Below are positions 52,870 to 62,057 of a stretch of DNA of 64,000 nucleotides, piece after piece. Source of the stretch: Caldalkalibacillus uzonensis (lineage in GTDB: Bacteria > Bacillota > Bacilli > Caldalkalibacillales > Caldalkalibacillaceae); contig NZ_JAUSUQ010000005.1 of the NCBI RefSeq assembly GCF_030814135.1, positions 62,001-126,000 on the forward strand. The letters are read 5' to 3'. The notes beneath the pieces were generated by a model. The model saw only the letters and a list, made by a program, of their open reading frames with translations. It was not told where the DNA came from and did not search any database. Numbering within the stretch: position 1 is the stretch's first letter; the number at the start of each line of letters is the position of its first letter. A program made the translations under genes and the position numbers.

Positions 52870-53232
52870 TCACCAACGCTGACCTCGGGAGGGCGGAAGA
52901 TCGGCCGTTTCAAAGGGACCGGGCCAATCCAGCATGCCTTGGGCATAGTTGGCACATTTTTTAAAGCCTTGCTCTTGCAGGAATTTACACACCATATGAC
53001 TGCGGTTGCCACTGCGGCAAACGACCACATATTCTTTGCTACGATCCAGCTCCTCCTCATAACGCTCAATAAACTCACTGGTGGGCAAAAGTTGAATGCC
53101 CGGAATATGACCCGCATTATACTCATGGTTTTCACGAACGTCTAGTAAGACAACGTTTTTGGGTTTGGTTTGAAAGATTTCCATTACTTCTTCCGTATCC
53201 AGCTGCATAACACCATCATATTCGTAGCCCAA
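52870..53232 (-). CDS. Rhodanese-like protein
   Basis: This roughly 120-residue single rhodanese domain (about 15-105) has VVLLDVRENHEYNAGHIPG and the active-site loop YVVVCRSGNRS with the persulfide cysteine. It likely carries sulfane sulfur. It follows cysK with a 27-base gap and is probably cotranscribed, linking it to cysteine metabolism. The start is likely TTG 53232 after AAAGGAGG; an upstream frame to 53256 covers that ribosome binding site. Confidence 0.85.
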   Translation of the reverse strand: MGYEYDGVMQLDTEEVMEIFQTKPKNVVLLDVRENHEYNAGHIPGIQLLPTSEFIERYEEELDRSKEYVVVCRSGNRSHMVCKFLQEQGFKKCANYAQGMLDWPGPFETADLPPSRGQRW

Positions 53233-53259
53233 GGGGGATCCTCCTTTTTTACACAAAGA

Positions 53260-54201
53260 TCATGATTCAAAATCAAACACATCGCTGGACAGGTAACGTT
53301 CGCCTGTATCAGGTGCGATACAAACCACTGTTTTACCTTTACCCAAACGCTTGGCGGCTTTAAGTGCCGCAAAAACGGAGGCACCGGAAGAAGGACCAAC
53401 CAAAATCCCTTCCTTGCGGGCCAGGTCTCTTGTCACTTGGTAAGCTTCCTCATCAGTACACAAAATGATTTCATCATAGACATCCTGGTTAAGGATCTCG
53501 GGGATAAATCCCGGGCTGGTACCGACCAGCTTATGCGGACCAGGTTTTCCACCTGATAAGACAGGAGACCCAGAAGGTTCGACAACAAAGACCTTTAAAC
53601 CAGGATAGTGTGCTTTTAAAATTTCACCCGTGCCAGTAATGGTTCCGCCTGTGCCGGCAGTGGAGACAAAAGCATCCAGGTGTGCAATCCCAACCGAATT
53701 CATCTGTTCAATAATCTCCTGGGCAGTCGTTTTGCGGTGCATGTCCGGGTTAGCCTGGTTCTGAAATTGCTGGGGCATGAAACTGTTAGGGATTTTCTCC
53801 AGCAGTTCATAGGCTTTTTCAATGGCACCAGGCATTTTTTTCTCACCCGGGGTTAAAACCACTTCAGCCCCGTAAGCTTTGAGCAAATTGATCCGTTCCT
53901 GGGTCATGGTATCAGGCATGACCAGAATAGCCTTGTATCCTCTGGCTGCTGCGTTCATGGCAATGCCAATACCTGTATTGCCTGATGTGGGTTCAATAAT
54001 GGTGGCACCTGGTTTGAGCAGTCCTTGTTTTTCAGCCTCCACGATCATATTAAAAGCAGCCCGGTCTTTGACGCTACCGCTTGGATTAAACATCTCCAAT
54101 TTAACATAAACGGTTGCATCGTTATTGCCGGTCAGCCTGTTCAAGCGAACCAGAGGTGTATCACCGATCAGTTCTGCAACATTATTCACTACTCGTGTCA
54201 T
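53260..54201 (-). CDS. cysK: Cysteine synthase (O-acetylserine sulfhydrylase)
   Basis: The 313-residue PLP enzyme makes cysteine from O-acetylserine and sulfide. Visible are the PLP lysine in NPSGSVKDRAAF, the substrate loop PTSGNTGIGIA, STAGTGGTITGTG for phosphate binding, and the final serine site GPSSGASVFAA. It is about the normal length (308-315). ATG 54201 follows AAGGAG. In bacilli such a gene is often controlled by CymR, for which CysK is a partner. No S-box or T-box leader is visible in the 220-base upstream region. Confidence 0.92.
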   Translation of the reverse strand: MTRVVNNVAELIGDTPLVRLNRLTGNNDATVYVKLEMFNPSGSVKDRAAFNMIVEAEKQGLLKPGATIIEPTSGNTGIGIAMNAAARGYKAILVMPDTMTQERINLLKAYGAEVVLTPGEKKMPGAIEKAYELLEKIPNSFMPQQFQNQANPDMHRKTTAQEIIEQMNSVGIAHLDAFVSTAGTGGTITGTGEILKAHYPGLKVFVVEPSGSPVLSGGKPGPHKLVGTSPGFIPEILNQDVYDEIILCTDEEAYQVTRDLARKEGILVGPSSGASVFAALKAAKRLGKGKTVVCIAPDTGERYLSSDVFDFES

Positions 54202-54246
54202 GGTTTCACTCCTTAACAGCATCTAATTACAAGTATCTTTATAGGA

Positions 54247-54252
54247 ATTATA
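54247..54252 (-). promoter_or_regulatory. -10 element of cysK
   Basis: Consensus TATAAT on the minus strand, about 45 bases before the start. The -35 (T-rich TTTTTA at 17 bases) is poor. Confidence 0.5.
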
Positions 54253-54424
54253 CCACAAATAAATCAGCATAAAAAGTAAGTTGTTTTGAAACTTTTTAGG
54301 CGTGATTTACGTCTAATCCTATAGAAGGAAGATTTTGACCAGAAACAAGCATGTCTATTGTACTTGTAAAAAGCAGGATGTAAAATGGTAGACAAGATTA
54401 AGCAATGGAGGGAGGGGAGCGACG

Positions 54425-55060
54425 ATGTATAATCAACAAAAAGTGATGTTGGTCTCAATATGTTGCCTGTTAGCCTTAGCAGGATGCCAATGGTTTGCCG
54501 GCGAACCGAACGAGCCTGCCCCTCCGGATGAGAATGGTCATGAGCCCGAACATACACCTGCTCCGTCCCCTCCTGACAAACAAAAGGTTGTCACTTTGGG
54601 GCTGGAGGGTCATCAAGAGAAGGTGACCTTGGAGCCCTACGTGACCGATTGGATCGCATTGGAATATGATACACGCTTTGAGGTGACAGCGGAAGAAGAT
54701 TGGCTGGAGTTTCAGCACCCTGAGGACAAAGCACGTTTTAAGGTCCAGCTTCTGCATGATGAAGTGTTTGTTGCCCAGCAAAGGGATACTGTAGTGGAGC
54801 AAGGGTATGAATTGTATCATGCGTTTGAATTGGAAAATGGCGAGGGCTATATCTATTATCTTTATGAGGCCCGTGATCAAATTGAAATCTATCATGTGAT
54901 TGAAAATGATCAGGCCATCCTGGTTTTGATGCAGTTTGCTGAACCGGTGGCTGATAAATACCAGTTTGTCTTTGACTATATGCTGGACAGTATCACTTTT
55001 TCTGGTCAGGCAAATGAATCGTTACAGCCTGCCGGGCCAACTGAACAATCTGTTGAATAG
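54425..55060 (+). CDS. Hypothetical lipoprotein
   Basis: The 211-residue protein has a lipoprotein signal (VSICCLLALAGCQW, lipidated Cys about residue 21) and a Pro/Glu-rich linker (about 25-55). A soluble domain follows (about 60-195) with TDWIALEYDTRFEVTAEEDWLEF and GYIYYLYEARDQIEIYHVIENDQAILVLMQF. No family is recognised. It should sit on the outer face of the membrane. The ribosome binding site is GGAGGGAGGGG. It is monocistronic. Confidence 0.75.
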   Translation: MYNQQKVMLVSICCLLALAGCQWFAGEPNEPAPPDENGHEPEHTPAPSPPDKQKVVTLGLEGHQEKVTLEPYVTDWIALEYDTRFEVTAEEDWLEFQHPEDKARFKVQLLHDEVFVAQQRDTVVEQGYELYHAFELENGEGYIYYLYEARDQIEIYHVIENDQAILVLMQFAEPVADKYQFVFDYMLDSITFSGQANESLQPAGPTEQSVE

Positions 55061-55161
55061 CTTCCTCCTACCTAAGCTTTTGTCTTGGTTTTGCAAGGTG
55101 GTCCACCTGTGGTAAACTTAGAATCAAGGCTAAGGGCGAGTGACAGGAGGAAGTTATTTTT

Positions 55162-55812
55162 ATGCGAATGAGAAGAAAACCATGGGCAGAAGAAGAGATC
55201 AAAAACAACCCGCATCTCGTCGTTCCTCGTCCGCATGAATGGAAAGGAAAGTGGCATCAGTTTTTCAATAACACCCATCCCATACATATTGAAATTGGCA
55301 CAGGGAAAGGCCAGTTTATTACCGAAATGGCCAAAGCCCATCCCCAAGTGAATTTTATCGGTATTGAGCTGCAAACAAGCGTCCTGGGTGTTGCCTTGCG
55401 CAAACTGATTGCAGCACGGAAAAACAACGAAGTGGAGAATTGCTGCCTGCTCCGTGAAAATGCCAACCAGCTGACCGATTTTTTTGCTCCCGGGGAAGTG
55501 GAACGCATTTATCTTAATTTCAGTGATCCGTGGCCAAAGCGCCGCCATACGAAAAGGCGCTTGACTTACCGTACATTTCTGGATCTATACCGAAAAATTT
55601 TAACAGAAAAGGGAGAGATTCACCTTAAGACAGATAATGAAAAGTTCTTTGAATTCTCTCTAAACAGCTTTTCAGATTATGGCTGCCGCTTAAAAAATAT
55701 CACTTTTGATTTGCACAACAGTGACTATATGGGTAACATCATGACGGAGTACGAGGAAAAATTTGCTGCCCAGGGGATGAAAATTTACCGCTGTGAAGCT
55801 ATCATGCCATAG
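55162..55812 (+). CDS. trmB: tRNA (guanine-N7-)-methyltransferase
   Basis: The 216-residue enzyme methylates G46 of tRNA at N7. It has [15 protein letters not shown] (SAM site), FIGIELQ, and the TrmB signatures [18 protein letters not shown] and [13 protein letters not shown]. Length matches the family. It stands upstream of ytnP as in B. subtilis. ATG 55162 follows ACAGGAGGAAG; ATG 55168 is a less likely alternative. Confidence 0.95.
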   Translation: MRMRRKPWAEEEIKNNPHLVVPRPHEWKGKWHQFFNNTHPIHIEIGTGKGQFITEMAKAHPQVNFIGIELQTSVLGVALRKLIAARKNNEVENCCLLRENANQLTDFFAPGEVERIYLNFSDPWPKRRHTKRRLTYRTFLDLYRKILTEKGEIHLKTDNEKFFEFSLNSFSDYGCRLKNITFDLHNSDYMGNIMTEYEEKFAAQGMKIYRCEAIMP

Positions 55813-55826
55813 GGGGAGGAGTTAGC

Positions 55827-56672
55827 ATGGAACAGTTGAAGTTGGGTGATTTGACCTTAACCTGGCTGGATGGAGGTGAATATCACCTTGACGGAGGCGC
55901 CATGTTTGGTGTGGTACCTAAACCATTATGGAGTAAGAAATATCCTTGCAATGATAATAATCAAATACAAATGCGGCTTGATCCCATCCTGGTGCAGACA
56001 GGGGATTTAAACCTGTTAATTGATTCGGGTATTGGCAACCATAAACTTACCGAGAAACAGAAACGCAATTTTGGAGTGACACAGGAATCTATGGTGGAAG
56101 CGTCGCTGGCCGAGCAGGGGCTAAAGCCGGAAGATATTGATTATGTGCTGATGACCCACCTTCATTATGACCATGCCTGTGGCCTGACCAAATGGGAAAG
56201 GGAAAAACTGGTTCCTGCCTTTCCCAATGCTAAGCACATTGTCTCTCAGGTGGAATGGGATGAAATGCGGAAGCCCAATATTCGCTCACAGAATACATAT
56301 TGGAAAATAAATTGGGAGTCGATTCATGATCTGGTTTACCCCTTTCAAAAGGAGCATCAAGTGATTGATGAGATCACCATGCTACATACGGGAGGCCATA
56401 GTGCCGGCCACGCTGTGATCTTATTTGAAAGTGAAGGTGAAAAAGGCATTCATTTCGGGGACTTGATGGCGACTTATGCCCATAAAAACCCGCTGTGGGT
56501 AATGGCCTATGACGATTACCCCATGGACTCAATTTTCTTTAAGCAAAAATGGGTGCCCAAAGTAATGGAGGAAGAATGGTGGCTTACCTTTTATCATGAT
56601 AAAGATTACCGGGCTTTGAAGCTGGACAAAGAGGGACAGATCCTGGCTGCAGTAAAGCGAAACAAAGAATAG
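55827..56672 (+). CDS. ytnP: YtnP-like metallo-beta-lactamase-fold lactonase
   Basis: The 281-residue MBL enzyme has the zinc motif [15 protein letters not shown], a His in [10 protein letters not shown] and an Asp in [12 protein letters not shown]. YtnP of B. subtilis, in the same trmB neighbourhood, hydrolyses N-acylhomoserine-lactone type signals (quorum quenching). The actual substrate in this host is unknown. AGGGGGAGGAG precedes the start, 14 bases after trmB, so the two are cotranscribed. Confidence 0.88.
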   Translation: MEQLKLGDLTLTWLDGGEYHLDGGAMFGVVPKPLWSKKYPCNDNNQIQMRLDPILVQTGDLNLLIDSGIGNHKLTEKQKRNFGVTQESMVEASLAEQGLKPEDIDYVLMTHLHYDHACGLTKWEREKLVPAFPNAKHIVSQVEWDEMRKPNIRSQNTYWKINWESIHDLVYPFQKEHQVIDEITMLHTGGHSAGHAVILFESEGEKGIHFGDLMATYAHKNPLWVMAYDDYPMDSIFFKQKWVPKVMEEEWWLTFYHDKDYRALKLDKEGQILAAVKRNKE

Positions 56673-56682
56673 GAGTATGACT

Positions 56683-57008
56683 ATGGATCATGAAATGCTG
56701 CTGTTTCAAACCAGACAAGATTTTATTGATCTGCATCAGGCATTGGCTCGGGGCGAAACGGTTAAGGTAGAGCATTACGACCGCATTGCTAGGGATTACA
56801 TAAGATGGATGCGGATAATTTTGAACTGATGCTGAGATTTTCGGAGCAGACAGAAAAGATTGAGATGAGTAAGATTTGGAATACTGTTTCTGCTTACATT
56901 GCCAAAGTAAAAGAAAAAGTGCAATGGGAAAAGCATAAAGAGGATAAATTAGCCTGGAAAGAAGGAATTTTGTATGTAAATGGATTAGCCATAAACCGAG
57001 AGAACTAA
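56683..57008 (+). pseudogene. Small gene after ytnP, probably frameshifted
   Basis: A frame from ATG 56683 encodes DFIDLHQALARGETVKVEHYDRIARDYI and ends at TGA 56827-56829. A second frame with convincing coding (NFELMLRFSEQTEKIEMSKIWN...GILYVNGLAIN) runs from ATG 56805 to 57008. A one-base shift near 56800 would join them into one protein of about 108 residues. Alternatively they are two overlapping genes, the second with a weak AGGG site. ATG 56683 follows AGGAGTATGACT, 11 bases after ytnP. No family recognised. Confidence 0.45.
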
Positions 57009-57024
57009 CACTTCGTTCTCTCGG
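56996..57024. terminator. Hairpin between convergent genes
   Basis: The 10-bp stem CCGAGAGAAC / GTTCTCTCGG with a 9-base loop lies between the post-ytnP gene and the sigma-54 regulator gene. There is no clear T tract, so termination is uncertain. Confidence 0.55.
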
Positions 57025-57035
57025 AATAACTAACA

Positions 57036-58400
57036 TTATTTTATGCCATATTTTTTTAGACGGGTATAAAAGGCTTTTCTGCTGATTCCAAGCTTTTGAA
57101 TCGCTTCTGATCTGTTCCTGCTTTGTCTGAGTACCTTCTCAAATACATAACGCTCAGTTTGTTCGAGTATATCATTAAGTGGTTGCTCGGATTCCAAAGC
57201 CGGTCTGTCAGGTACAGTGGATGATGTGCTTACTACGGGAGCCTCACCACGGATATAGCTGGGGACTTCTGCAGATGTGAGATGAGTTGTTTGGCAAACA
57301 ACGACCATTCGTTCAAGTACATTAACCAGCTCCCGAACGTTTCCTGGCCAGTTATACCTTTTGAATTGCTCATATACTTCATGATCAATTGTTACATGCT
57401 TACAGTATTTTAGGGTTAGCTTGCGTAAAATGTGCTGTACCAGATAGGGGATATCTTCTTTTCGTTCACGCAATGGAGGAATGTGAATAGGAACTACGTT
57501 CAGTCGATAGTAGAGGTCTGCACGAAATGAGCCGTTCTGAACCATTTCTCCAAGGTTACGGTTTGTTGCACAGATAATGCGAGCATCTAAAGGATACAAC
57601 TTTGTACCCCCTATTTTCCAATATACTGATTCTTGAATAACCCTTAACATTTTAGCTTGTGCGTTAAGGGACATTTCACCAACTTCATCCAAAAACAACG
57701 TTCCACCATTAGCCAGTTCAAATAAACCCTTTTTACCACCTTTTCGTGAACCAGTAAATGATCCTTCTTCGTAGCCGAATAATTCACTTTCAAGTAATGA
57801 GTCTGGAATGGAGGCCATGTTGATCGGAATAAAAGGATTACCTGTTCGATTGCTGGCTTGATGGATGGCCTTTGCTAATACCTCCTTTCCTACACCACTC
57901 TCACCGTATAGCATAACTGTTGCATCGGATTGAGCAACCTTTCTTGCTAAGTTTACAACCTCTTTCATCTTTGGCACTTTACTTTCCAATAACGAAAAGC
58001 TTTGCTGAATGAGTTGTTCTTCTAACTGGCTTGAGTAACGTTTATACTTGTTAAGTTCTTCTTGCAATTTTTTAATCTCGCTGATATCCTTCATGATTGT
58101 TACGACACCTATGACTTCTCCATCCTCGACGAGTGGTGTGATGTTGGCATAAACATCTTTTTTTAGAGAGTATACATAACTATAATCATTAATCCTAGGT
58201 TTGCCATCTCGTAGAACATCCAAGATTCTTGCCCGAGGTTCAATCTCACATAGTTTACGTCCTATAAGCTTTTCAGCGGGTACATTAAATTGGTTTGAGT
58301 ACGCTTGGTTAATATATTTAATCGTGCTATCCTTAGAGATTATAATCACGGGATCGTGTAGTGATTCAAGGATCGATAATACATGTTTTTCTAATTTCAA
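57036..58400 (-). CDS. Sigma-54-dependent PAS-AAA-Fis transcriptional activator
   Basis: The 454-residue enhancer-binding protein has one PAS domain (about 5-115), a coiled linker, and the AAA+ domain with Walker A GESGVGKE, a GAFTGA-type loop reading GSFTGS in ELFGYEEGSFTGSRKGG, Walker B GGTLFLDEVGEM and arginine fingers. A C-terminal Fis HTH follows (RNRSEAIQKLGISRKAFYTRLKKY). It should activate the -24/-12 promoter at 60256. The likely start is TTG 58400, after AAGGAGG; the upstream frame is rejected. Its PAS may sense a metabolite or redox state. Confidence 0.9.
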   Translation of the reverse strand: MKLEKHVLSILESLHDPVIIISKDSTIKYINQAYSNQFNVPAEKLIGRKLCEIEPRARILDVLRDGKPRINDYSYVYSLKKDVYANITPLVEDGEVIGVVTIMKDISEIKKLQEELNKYKRYSSQLEEQLIQQSFSLLESKVPKMKEVVNLARKVAQSDATVMLYGESGVGKEVLAKAIHQASNRTGNPFIPINMASIPDSLLESELFGYEEGSFTGSRKGGKKGLFELANGGTLFLDEVGEMSLNAQAKMLRVIQESVYWKIGGTKLYPLDARIICATNRNLGEMVQNGSFRADLYYRLNVVPIHIPPLRERKEDIPYLVQHILRKLTLKYCKHVTIDHEVYEQFKRYNWPGNVRELVNVLERMVVVCQTTHLTSAEVPSYIRGEAPVVSTSSTVPDRPALESEQPLNDILEQTERYVFEKVLRQSRNRSEAIQKLGISRKAFYTRLKKYGIK

Positions 58401-58595
58401 CGCCCATCCTCCTTCCTTCTTCCCCGGTATAGGCCGCAGGTTAGAGAATATAACACCTATTATCAAACTATAATGTAAATGGCAATGTTATTTTAAAAAA
58501 AAATTATAACATTTATTTAAATATACTGTTTTTTATAATAGTATGACAATAACTTGACTCTGCTAGCTTGTCAATACGAAAGGGAGGTTATAAAG

Positions 58596-60026
58596 ATGTT
58601 GTATATCAATGGAGAGTGGCTGGAAGCAGAAGGAAATCAAACTTTTAAGGTGACTAATCCTGCTAACGGGGAATTTATTGCTCAGGTTGCCAACGGTCAG
58701 AAGGGGGATGTGGCCAAAGCTATTGACGCAGCTAACCATGCCTTTAAAGAATGGAAGGCTTTGACCGCTTACCAGCGCGCACAGTACTTGTACAGAGCGT
58801 ATGAGCTTATGATTGAGAAAAAAGAACACTTGGCCAGAACGATGACCGAAGAGCAAGGCAAGCCATTGAGAGCGGCCCGAAATGAAGTACAATATGGTGC
58901 TGATTTCCTGCTCTGGTATGCGGAAGAAGCAAAAAGAATCTATGGTGAAATCATTCCGGCTCCCCGTAAGGAACAACGTTTTTTGGTTCTTTATCAACCA
59001 GTTGGCGTGGTCGGTGCTATTACACCCTGGAACTACCCTATCTCCATGATCACTCGCAAAGTAGCACCAGCACTTGCGGCAGGGTGTACGGTTGTTGTTA
59101 AACCGGCAGAACAAACCCCACTCTGTGCCATTGAAGTTTTTAAAATTTTTGACAAAGCGGGTATTCCGGCTGGTGTTGTGAATCTAATCCCCTCAAAGGA
59201 TCCAGTTCCAATTGGAGAAGAACTAATCAATAACCCAAATGTAAAAAAGATTACATTTACAGGTTCAACGGAAGTAGGGAAAATACTGGCGCAAGGCGCC
59301 GCTAAACATATGAAGAGAGTATCAATGGAATTAGGGGGACATGCTCCGTTTATTGTTTGTGAAGATGCGGATCCTGTCCATGCTGCCAAAGGAGCCTCTT
59401 TGGTCAAATTTTTAAACTCTGGCCAGGCGTGTATCAGTCCGAATCGAATTTTTGTGCACAAAAAACATGTCGAGGCGTTCACAAACGCTTTGGTTGAGCG
59501 GGTTAAAAAGATGAAAGTAGGGAACGGAATGAAGGATGGCACCAATATTGGTCCCTTAATTGACCATAAGGCTCTGGAAAAAATGCAGGCTCAAGTGGAT
59601 GATGCCTTGAGCAAAGGAGCTTTGGTTGCTGCGGGAGGAGGTAGAGTAACAGAGAATGGCTTGGATAAGGGATTCTTTTTTGCGCCTACAGTACTGACTC
59701 ATGTTAATACAGAAATGCGCATCTACCGTGAAGAAACTTTTGGTCCTATTGCCCCAATTATCCCATTTGAAACAGAAGAAGAAGTGCTTGAAATGGCCAA
59801 TGACACTCATTATGGATTAGCGGCTTATGTGTATTCTAATCAATTAAGTACATCAATGCGTATGTTTGAGCAACTAAACTTTGGAATCATTGGTATTAAC
59901 GACATTAATCCTACAGCAGCTGCTGTGCCATTTGGAGGAATGAAAGAAAGTGGTTGGGGCAGAGAGGGAGGCAAAGAAGGTATTTTCGAGTACTTAGAAG
60001 CTAAAGCGGGTGGTTTTTCAATTTAA
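58596..60026 (+). CDS. NAD(P)-dependent aldehyde dehydrogenase
   Basis: The 476-residue enzyme oxidises an aldehyde to the acid. Catalytic Glu lies in MELGGHAPFIVCED, and the nucleophile Cys in NSGQACISPNRIF. The TGSTEVGK cofactor loop and PWNYPISM are present. It resembles succinate-semialdehyde/gamma-aminobutyraldehyde-type dehydrogenases (GabD class). ATG 58596 follows AGGGAGGTT; the 14 extra upstream codons have no ribosome binding site. It lies between the activator gene and the acyl-CoA operon, but has no -24/-12 promoter of its own, and a terminator follows it. Confidence 0.9.
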   Translation: MLYINGEWLEAEGNQTFKVTNPANGEFIAQVANGQKGDVAKAIDAANHAFKEWKALTAYQRAQYLYRAYELMIEKKEHLARTMTEEQGKPLRAARNEVQYGADFLLWYAEEAKRIYGEIIPAPRKEQRFLVLYQPVGVVGAITPWNYPISMITRKVAPALAAGCTVVVKPAEQTPLCAIEVFKIFDKAGIPAGVVNLIPSKDPVPIGEELINNPNVKKITFTGSTEVGKILAQGAAKHMKRVSMELGGHAPFIVCEDADPVHAAKGASLVKFLNSGQACISPNRIFVHKKHVEAFTNALVERVKKMKVGNGMKDGTNIGPLIDHKALEKMQAQVDDALSKGALVAAGGGRVTENGLDKGFFFAPTVLTHVNTEMRIYREETFGPIAPIIPFETEEEVLEMANDTHYGLAAYVYSNQLSTSMRMFEQLNFGIIGINDINPTAAAVPFGGMKESGWGREGGKEGIFEYLEAKAGGFSI

Positions 60027-60047
60027 CCCCTCTGATCCCCACGGCGA

Positions 60048-60088
60048 CTGTTCCAAAATGTGCAGGTACATTTTTGGAACAGTTTTTT
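60048..60088 (+). terminator. Terminator of the aldehyde dehydrogenase gene
   Basis: CTGTTCCAAAA pairs with TTTTGGAACAG over 11 bp, followed by TTTTTT. Confidence 0.9.
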
Positions 60089-60156
60089 ATCATATTTTTC
60101 CTATTTTTATAATATGGATGATATAAAAAGTTTATATTTCTCGCAGAAACATAAAA

Positions 60157-60194
60157 GTTTCCTTTGGAAACGTTTGATTGTTTCCTTTGGAAAC
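60157..60194. promoter_or_regulatory. Twin upstream activator palindromes
   Basis: GTTTCCTTTGGAAAC occurs exactly at 60157-60171 and 60180-60194, 23 bases centre to centre (two helical turns). A GAAAC half-site at 60146 extends the pattern. The sites lie about 75-110 bases upstream of the -24/-12 promoter, as expected for an enhancer-binding protein. Confidence 0.8.
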
Positions 60195-60255
60195 AAAATA
60201 GTACAAACAGATTCAGAAGGTTGAGCAATTAGCGAAAATTTAACGATTATCAAAG

Positions 60256-60272
60256 TTGGCATCATTGTTGCT
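60256..60272 (+). promoter_or_regulatory. Sigma-54 (SigL) promoter
   Basis: TTGGCATCATTGTTGCT matches the -24/-12 consensus TGGCAC-N5-TTGCW with one change. GG (60258-60259) and GC (60270-60271) are separated by the required ten bases. Confidence 0.85.
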
Positions 60273-60397
60273 ATATAAAAGGTAGAACTTCAGATATTGG
60301 GGGTGACTCAGCACAGAACAAACCTTTCAAAATGAGAGAGGATGAATATGGTTTTATCAATTGAATCCTAAAAGATCATGATCTGGGAGGAAGTGTG

Positions 60398-61162
60398 ATG
60401 ACAAAAGTCAGGTTTGAAAACGAAAATGGCGTTGTAATAATAACGATTGATTCACCACCCGTTAACGTATTGGATAAAGAAGTACTTGCGGAACTGTCAG
60501 CTGTCATTGACCAAATTAATGATGAAACAGATGTAGTCATTATTCAGGGAGCTGGAGAGAAAGCCTTTGTCGCCGGAGCAGACATTAAGGAGTTTCCAGA
60601 ATTAAATCAAGAAACCGGAAAAGCATTATGCTTAGAGGGTCAAGCTATATTTCAAAAATTGGAAGATTTACCCCAGCCGGTCATTGCAGCGATTGATGGT
60701 TATGCGCTTGGAGGAGGTTTGGAGTTAGCATTGGCATGTGACTTTCGCATCGCTACAGAACGTTCGAAATTTGGCTTGCCTGAAGTTTCACTGGGAATCA
60801 TTCCTGGATATGGCGGAACTCAACGGTTACCTAGACTTATAGGAGAAGGCAAGGCAAAGCAAATGATCTTCTCGGGTGAAATCTTTTCTGCTGAGGAGGC
60901 ATATCGCATCGGCATCATAGAGGAAATTACCCCCAATTCCGCTTTAGAAGGGGCTCAGCGCTGGGCTGAGATCATCAGAAAGAGAGGGCAGTTGGCTGTT
61001 CAAAAAGCAAAGCAAGCTATTAACGAAGGGCGTGAGTTGTCCTTAAACGGTGCATTGGCGCTTGAAGCAAGTCTGTTTGGTCAAATTTGTGAAACTAAAG
61101 ATAAAAATGAAGGTGTGGCAGCGTTTATTGAACGCAGGGAGCCAAATTTTCAGAAAAAATGA
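60398..61162 (+). CDS. Enoyl-CoA hydratase/isomerase
   Basis: The 254-residue crotonase-fold enzyme hydrates trans-2-enoyl-CoA. The oxyanion hole is in AFVAGADIKEF and AIDGYALGGGLELALACD, and the two catalytic glutamates are in GLPEVSLGIIPGYGGTQRL and the preceding LGGGLE. It is the first gene of the sigma-54 operon. ATG 60398 follows GGGAGG with 7 bases, better than GTG 60395. The downstream 3-hydroxyacyl-CoA dehydrogenase gives the next beta-oxidation step. Confidence 0.9.
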   Translation: MTKVRFENENGVVIITIDSPPVNVLDKEVLAELSAVIDQINDETDVVIIQGAGEKAFVAGADIKEFPELNQETGKALCLEGQAIFQKLEDLPQPVIAAIDGYALGGGLELALACDFRIATERSKFGLPEVSLGIIPGYGGTQRLPRLIGEGKAKQMIFSGEIFSAEEAYRIGIIEEITPNSALEGAQRWAEIIRKRGQLAVQKAKQAINEGRELSLNGALALEASLFGQICETKDKNEGVAAFIERREPNFQKK

Positions 61163-61188
61163 TGACAGTGTTGTAAGGAGGAATGTTT

Positions 61189-62037
61189 GTGGTGAAGAAG
61201 ATTGGGGTTATTGGCTTTGGGACAATGGGCTCAGGCATCGCTCAAGTGTGTGTCGAAAAAGGATATGAGGTTGTAGCGGTTGAGCAACAAGAAGAGTTTT
61301 TTGATCGCGGATTAGCTCAGATAAAGAGAAACTGGAAAAGGGCCATTGAGAAGGGGCACTTAACAGAAGAGCAACAAACAGAATACAATAAACGTCTGAA
61401 TATGACTATCAGTTGGGAAGATTTAAATGATGTTGATTTTGTGATTGAGGCTGTTACTGAAAATATGGAAGTTAAGAAGGATATCTTTAAAAAGATCGAT
61501 CAGCATATTGCCCCGGAAACAGTGATTGCCTCAAATACATCGGGGCTGAGTATTACTGAAATGGCAAGTGTAACATCAGACCCGGGCAGAGTTTTGGGTG
61601 TACATTTTTTTAACCCGGTCCCAGTAATGAAGCTGGTCGAACTGATTCGTGGATATGAAACAAGAGAAGAAATATTTGAAACAGCCAAACAATTTGTTGA
61701 ATCGTTAGGTAAAGAAGCGATTGATGTGAAAGAATCACCGTTGTTTGCCGTCAATCGCATCCTTGTTCCGATGATTAATGAGGCGATAATTGTTTTACAA
61801 GAGGGAATTGCCACTGCAGAAGACATTGATAAAGGAATGAAACTGGGTGCCAACCATCCGATTGGTCCCTTGGCGCTCGCAGATCTTATTGGTTTGGACA
61901 CACTTTTGTTTGTCCAAGATTCACTCTATGAGGAGACACAAGACTCAAAATATCGGGCAGCTCCTCTACTACGCAAAATGGTTCGGGCAGGGCACTTAGG
62001 CCGCAAGACGGGCCAAGGGTTTTATGATTATAGCTAA
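61189..62037 (+). CDS. 3-hydroxyacyl-CoA dehydrogenase (3-hydroxybutyryl-CoA type)
   Basis: The 282-residue enzyme oxidises 3-hydroxyacyl-CoA with NAD+. The Rossmann motif is KKIGVIGFGTMGSGIAQVC. The catalytic region has SNTSGLSITEMA, HFFNPVPVMKLVELI (His-Glu dyad) and NRILVPMINEA. The single-domain size matches PaaH/Hbd short-chain enzymes. Starts are ambiguous: ATG 61183 abuts AAGGAGG, so GTG 61189 or 61192 is more likely. It lies 26 bases after the hydratase gene. Confidence 0.88.
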   Translation: MVKKIGVIGFGTMGSGIAQVCVEKGYEVVAVEQQEEFFDRGLAQIKRNWKRAIEKGHLTEEQQTEYNKRLNMTISWEDLNDVDFVIEAVTENMEVKKDIFKKIDQHIAPETVIASNTSGLSITEMASVTSDPGRVLGVHFFNPVPVMKLVELIRGYETREEIFETAKQFVESLGKEAIDVKESPLFAVNRILVPMINEAIIVLQEGIATAEDIDKGMKLGANHPIGPLALADLIGLDTLLFVQDSLYEETQDSKYRAAPLLRKMVRAGHLGRKTGQGFYDYS

Positions 62038-62057
62038 AAAAACGGGGGTAGATTATC

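Larger units (their letters stand above)
60089..60397 (+). promoter_or_regulatory. Control region of the acyl-CoA operon
   Basis: This 309-base stretch holds no gene. It has two identical enhancer-like palindromes (60157-60194), the sigma-54 promoter (60256-60272) and then an untranslated leader of about 110 bases. The leader contains ATG at 60348 followed by a short frame that stops at once. Confidence 0.75.

Noticed and set aside
54202-54424. S-box or T-box leader before cysK
   Set aside because: The leader is short, with no visible S-box elements, specifier or antiterminator structure.
58470-58595. Sigma-54 promoter for the aldehyde dehydrogenase
   Set aside because: A TGGCA is present at about 58479, but no GC follows at the needed ten-base distance and no GTTTCC palindrome is found.
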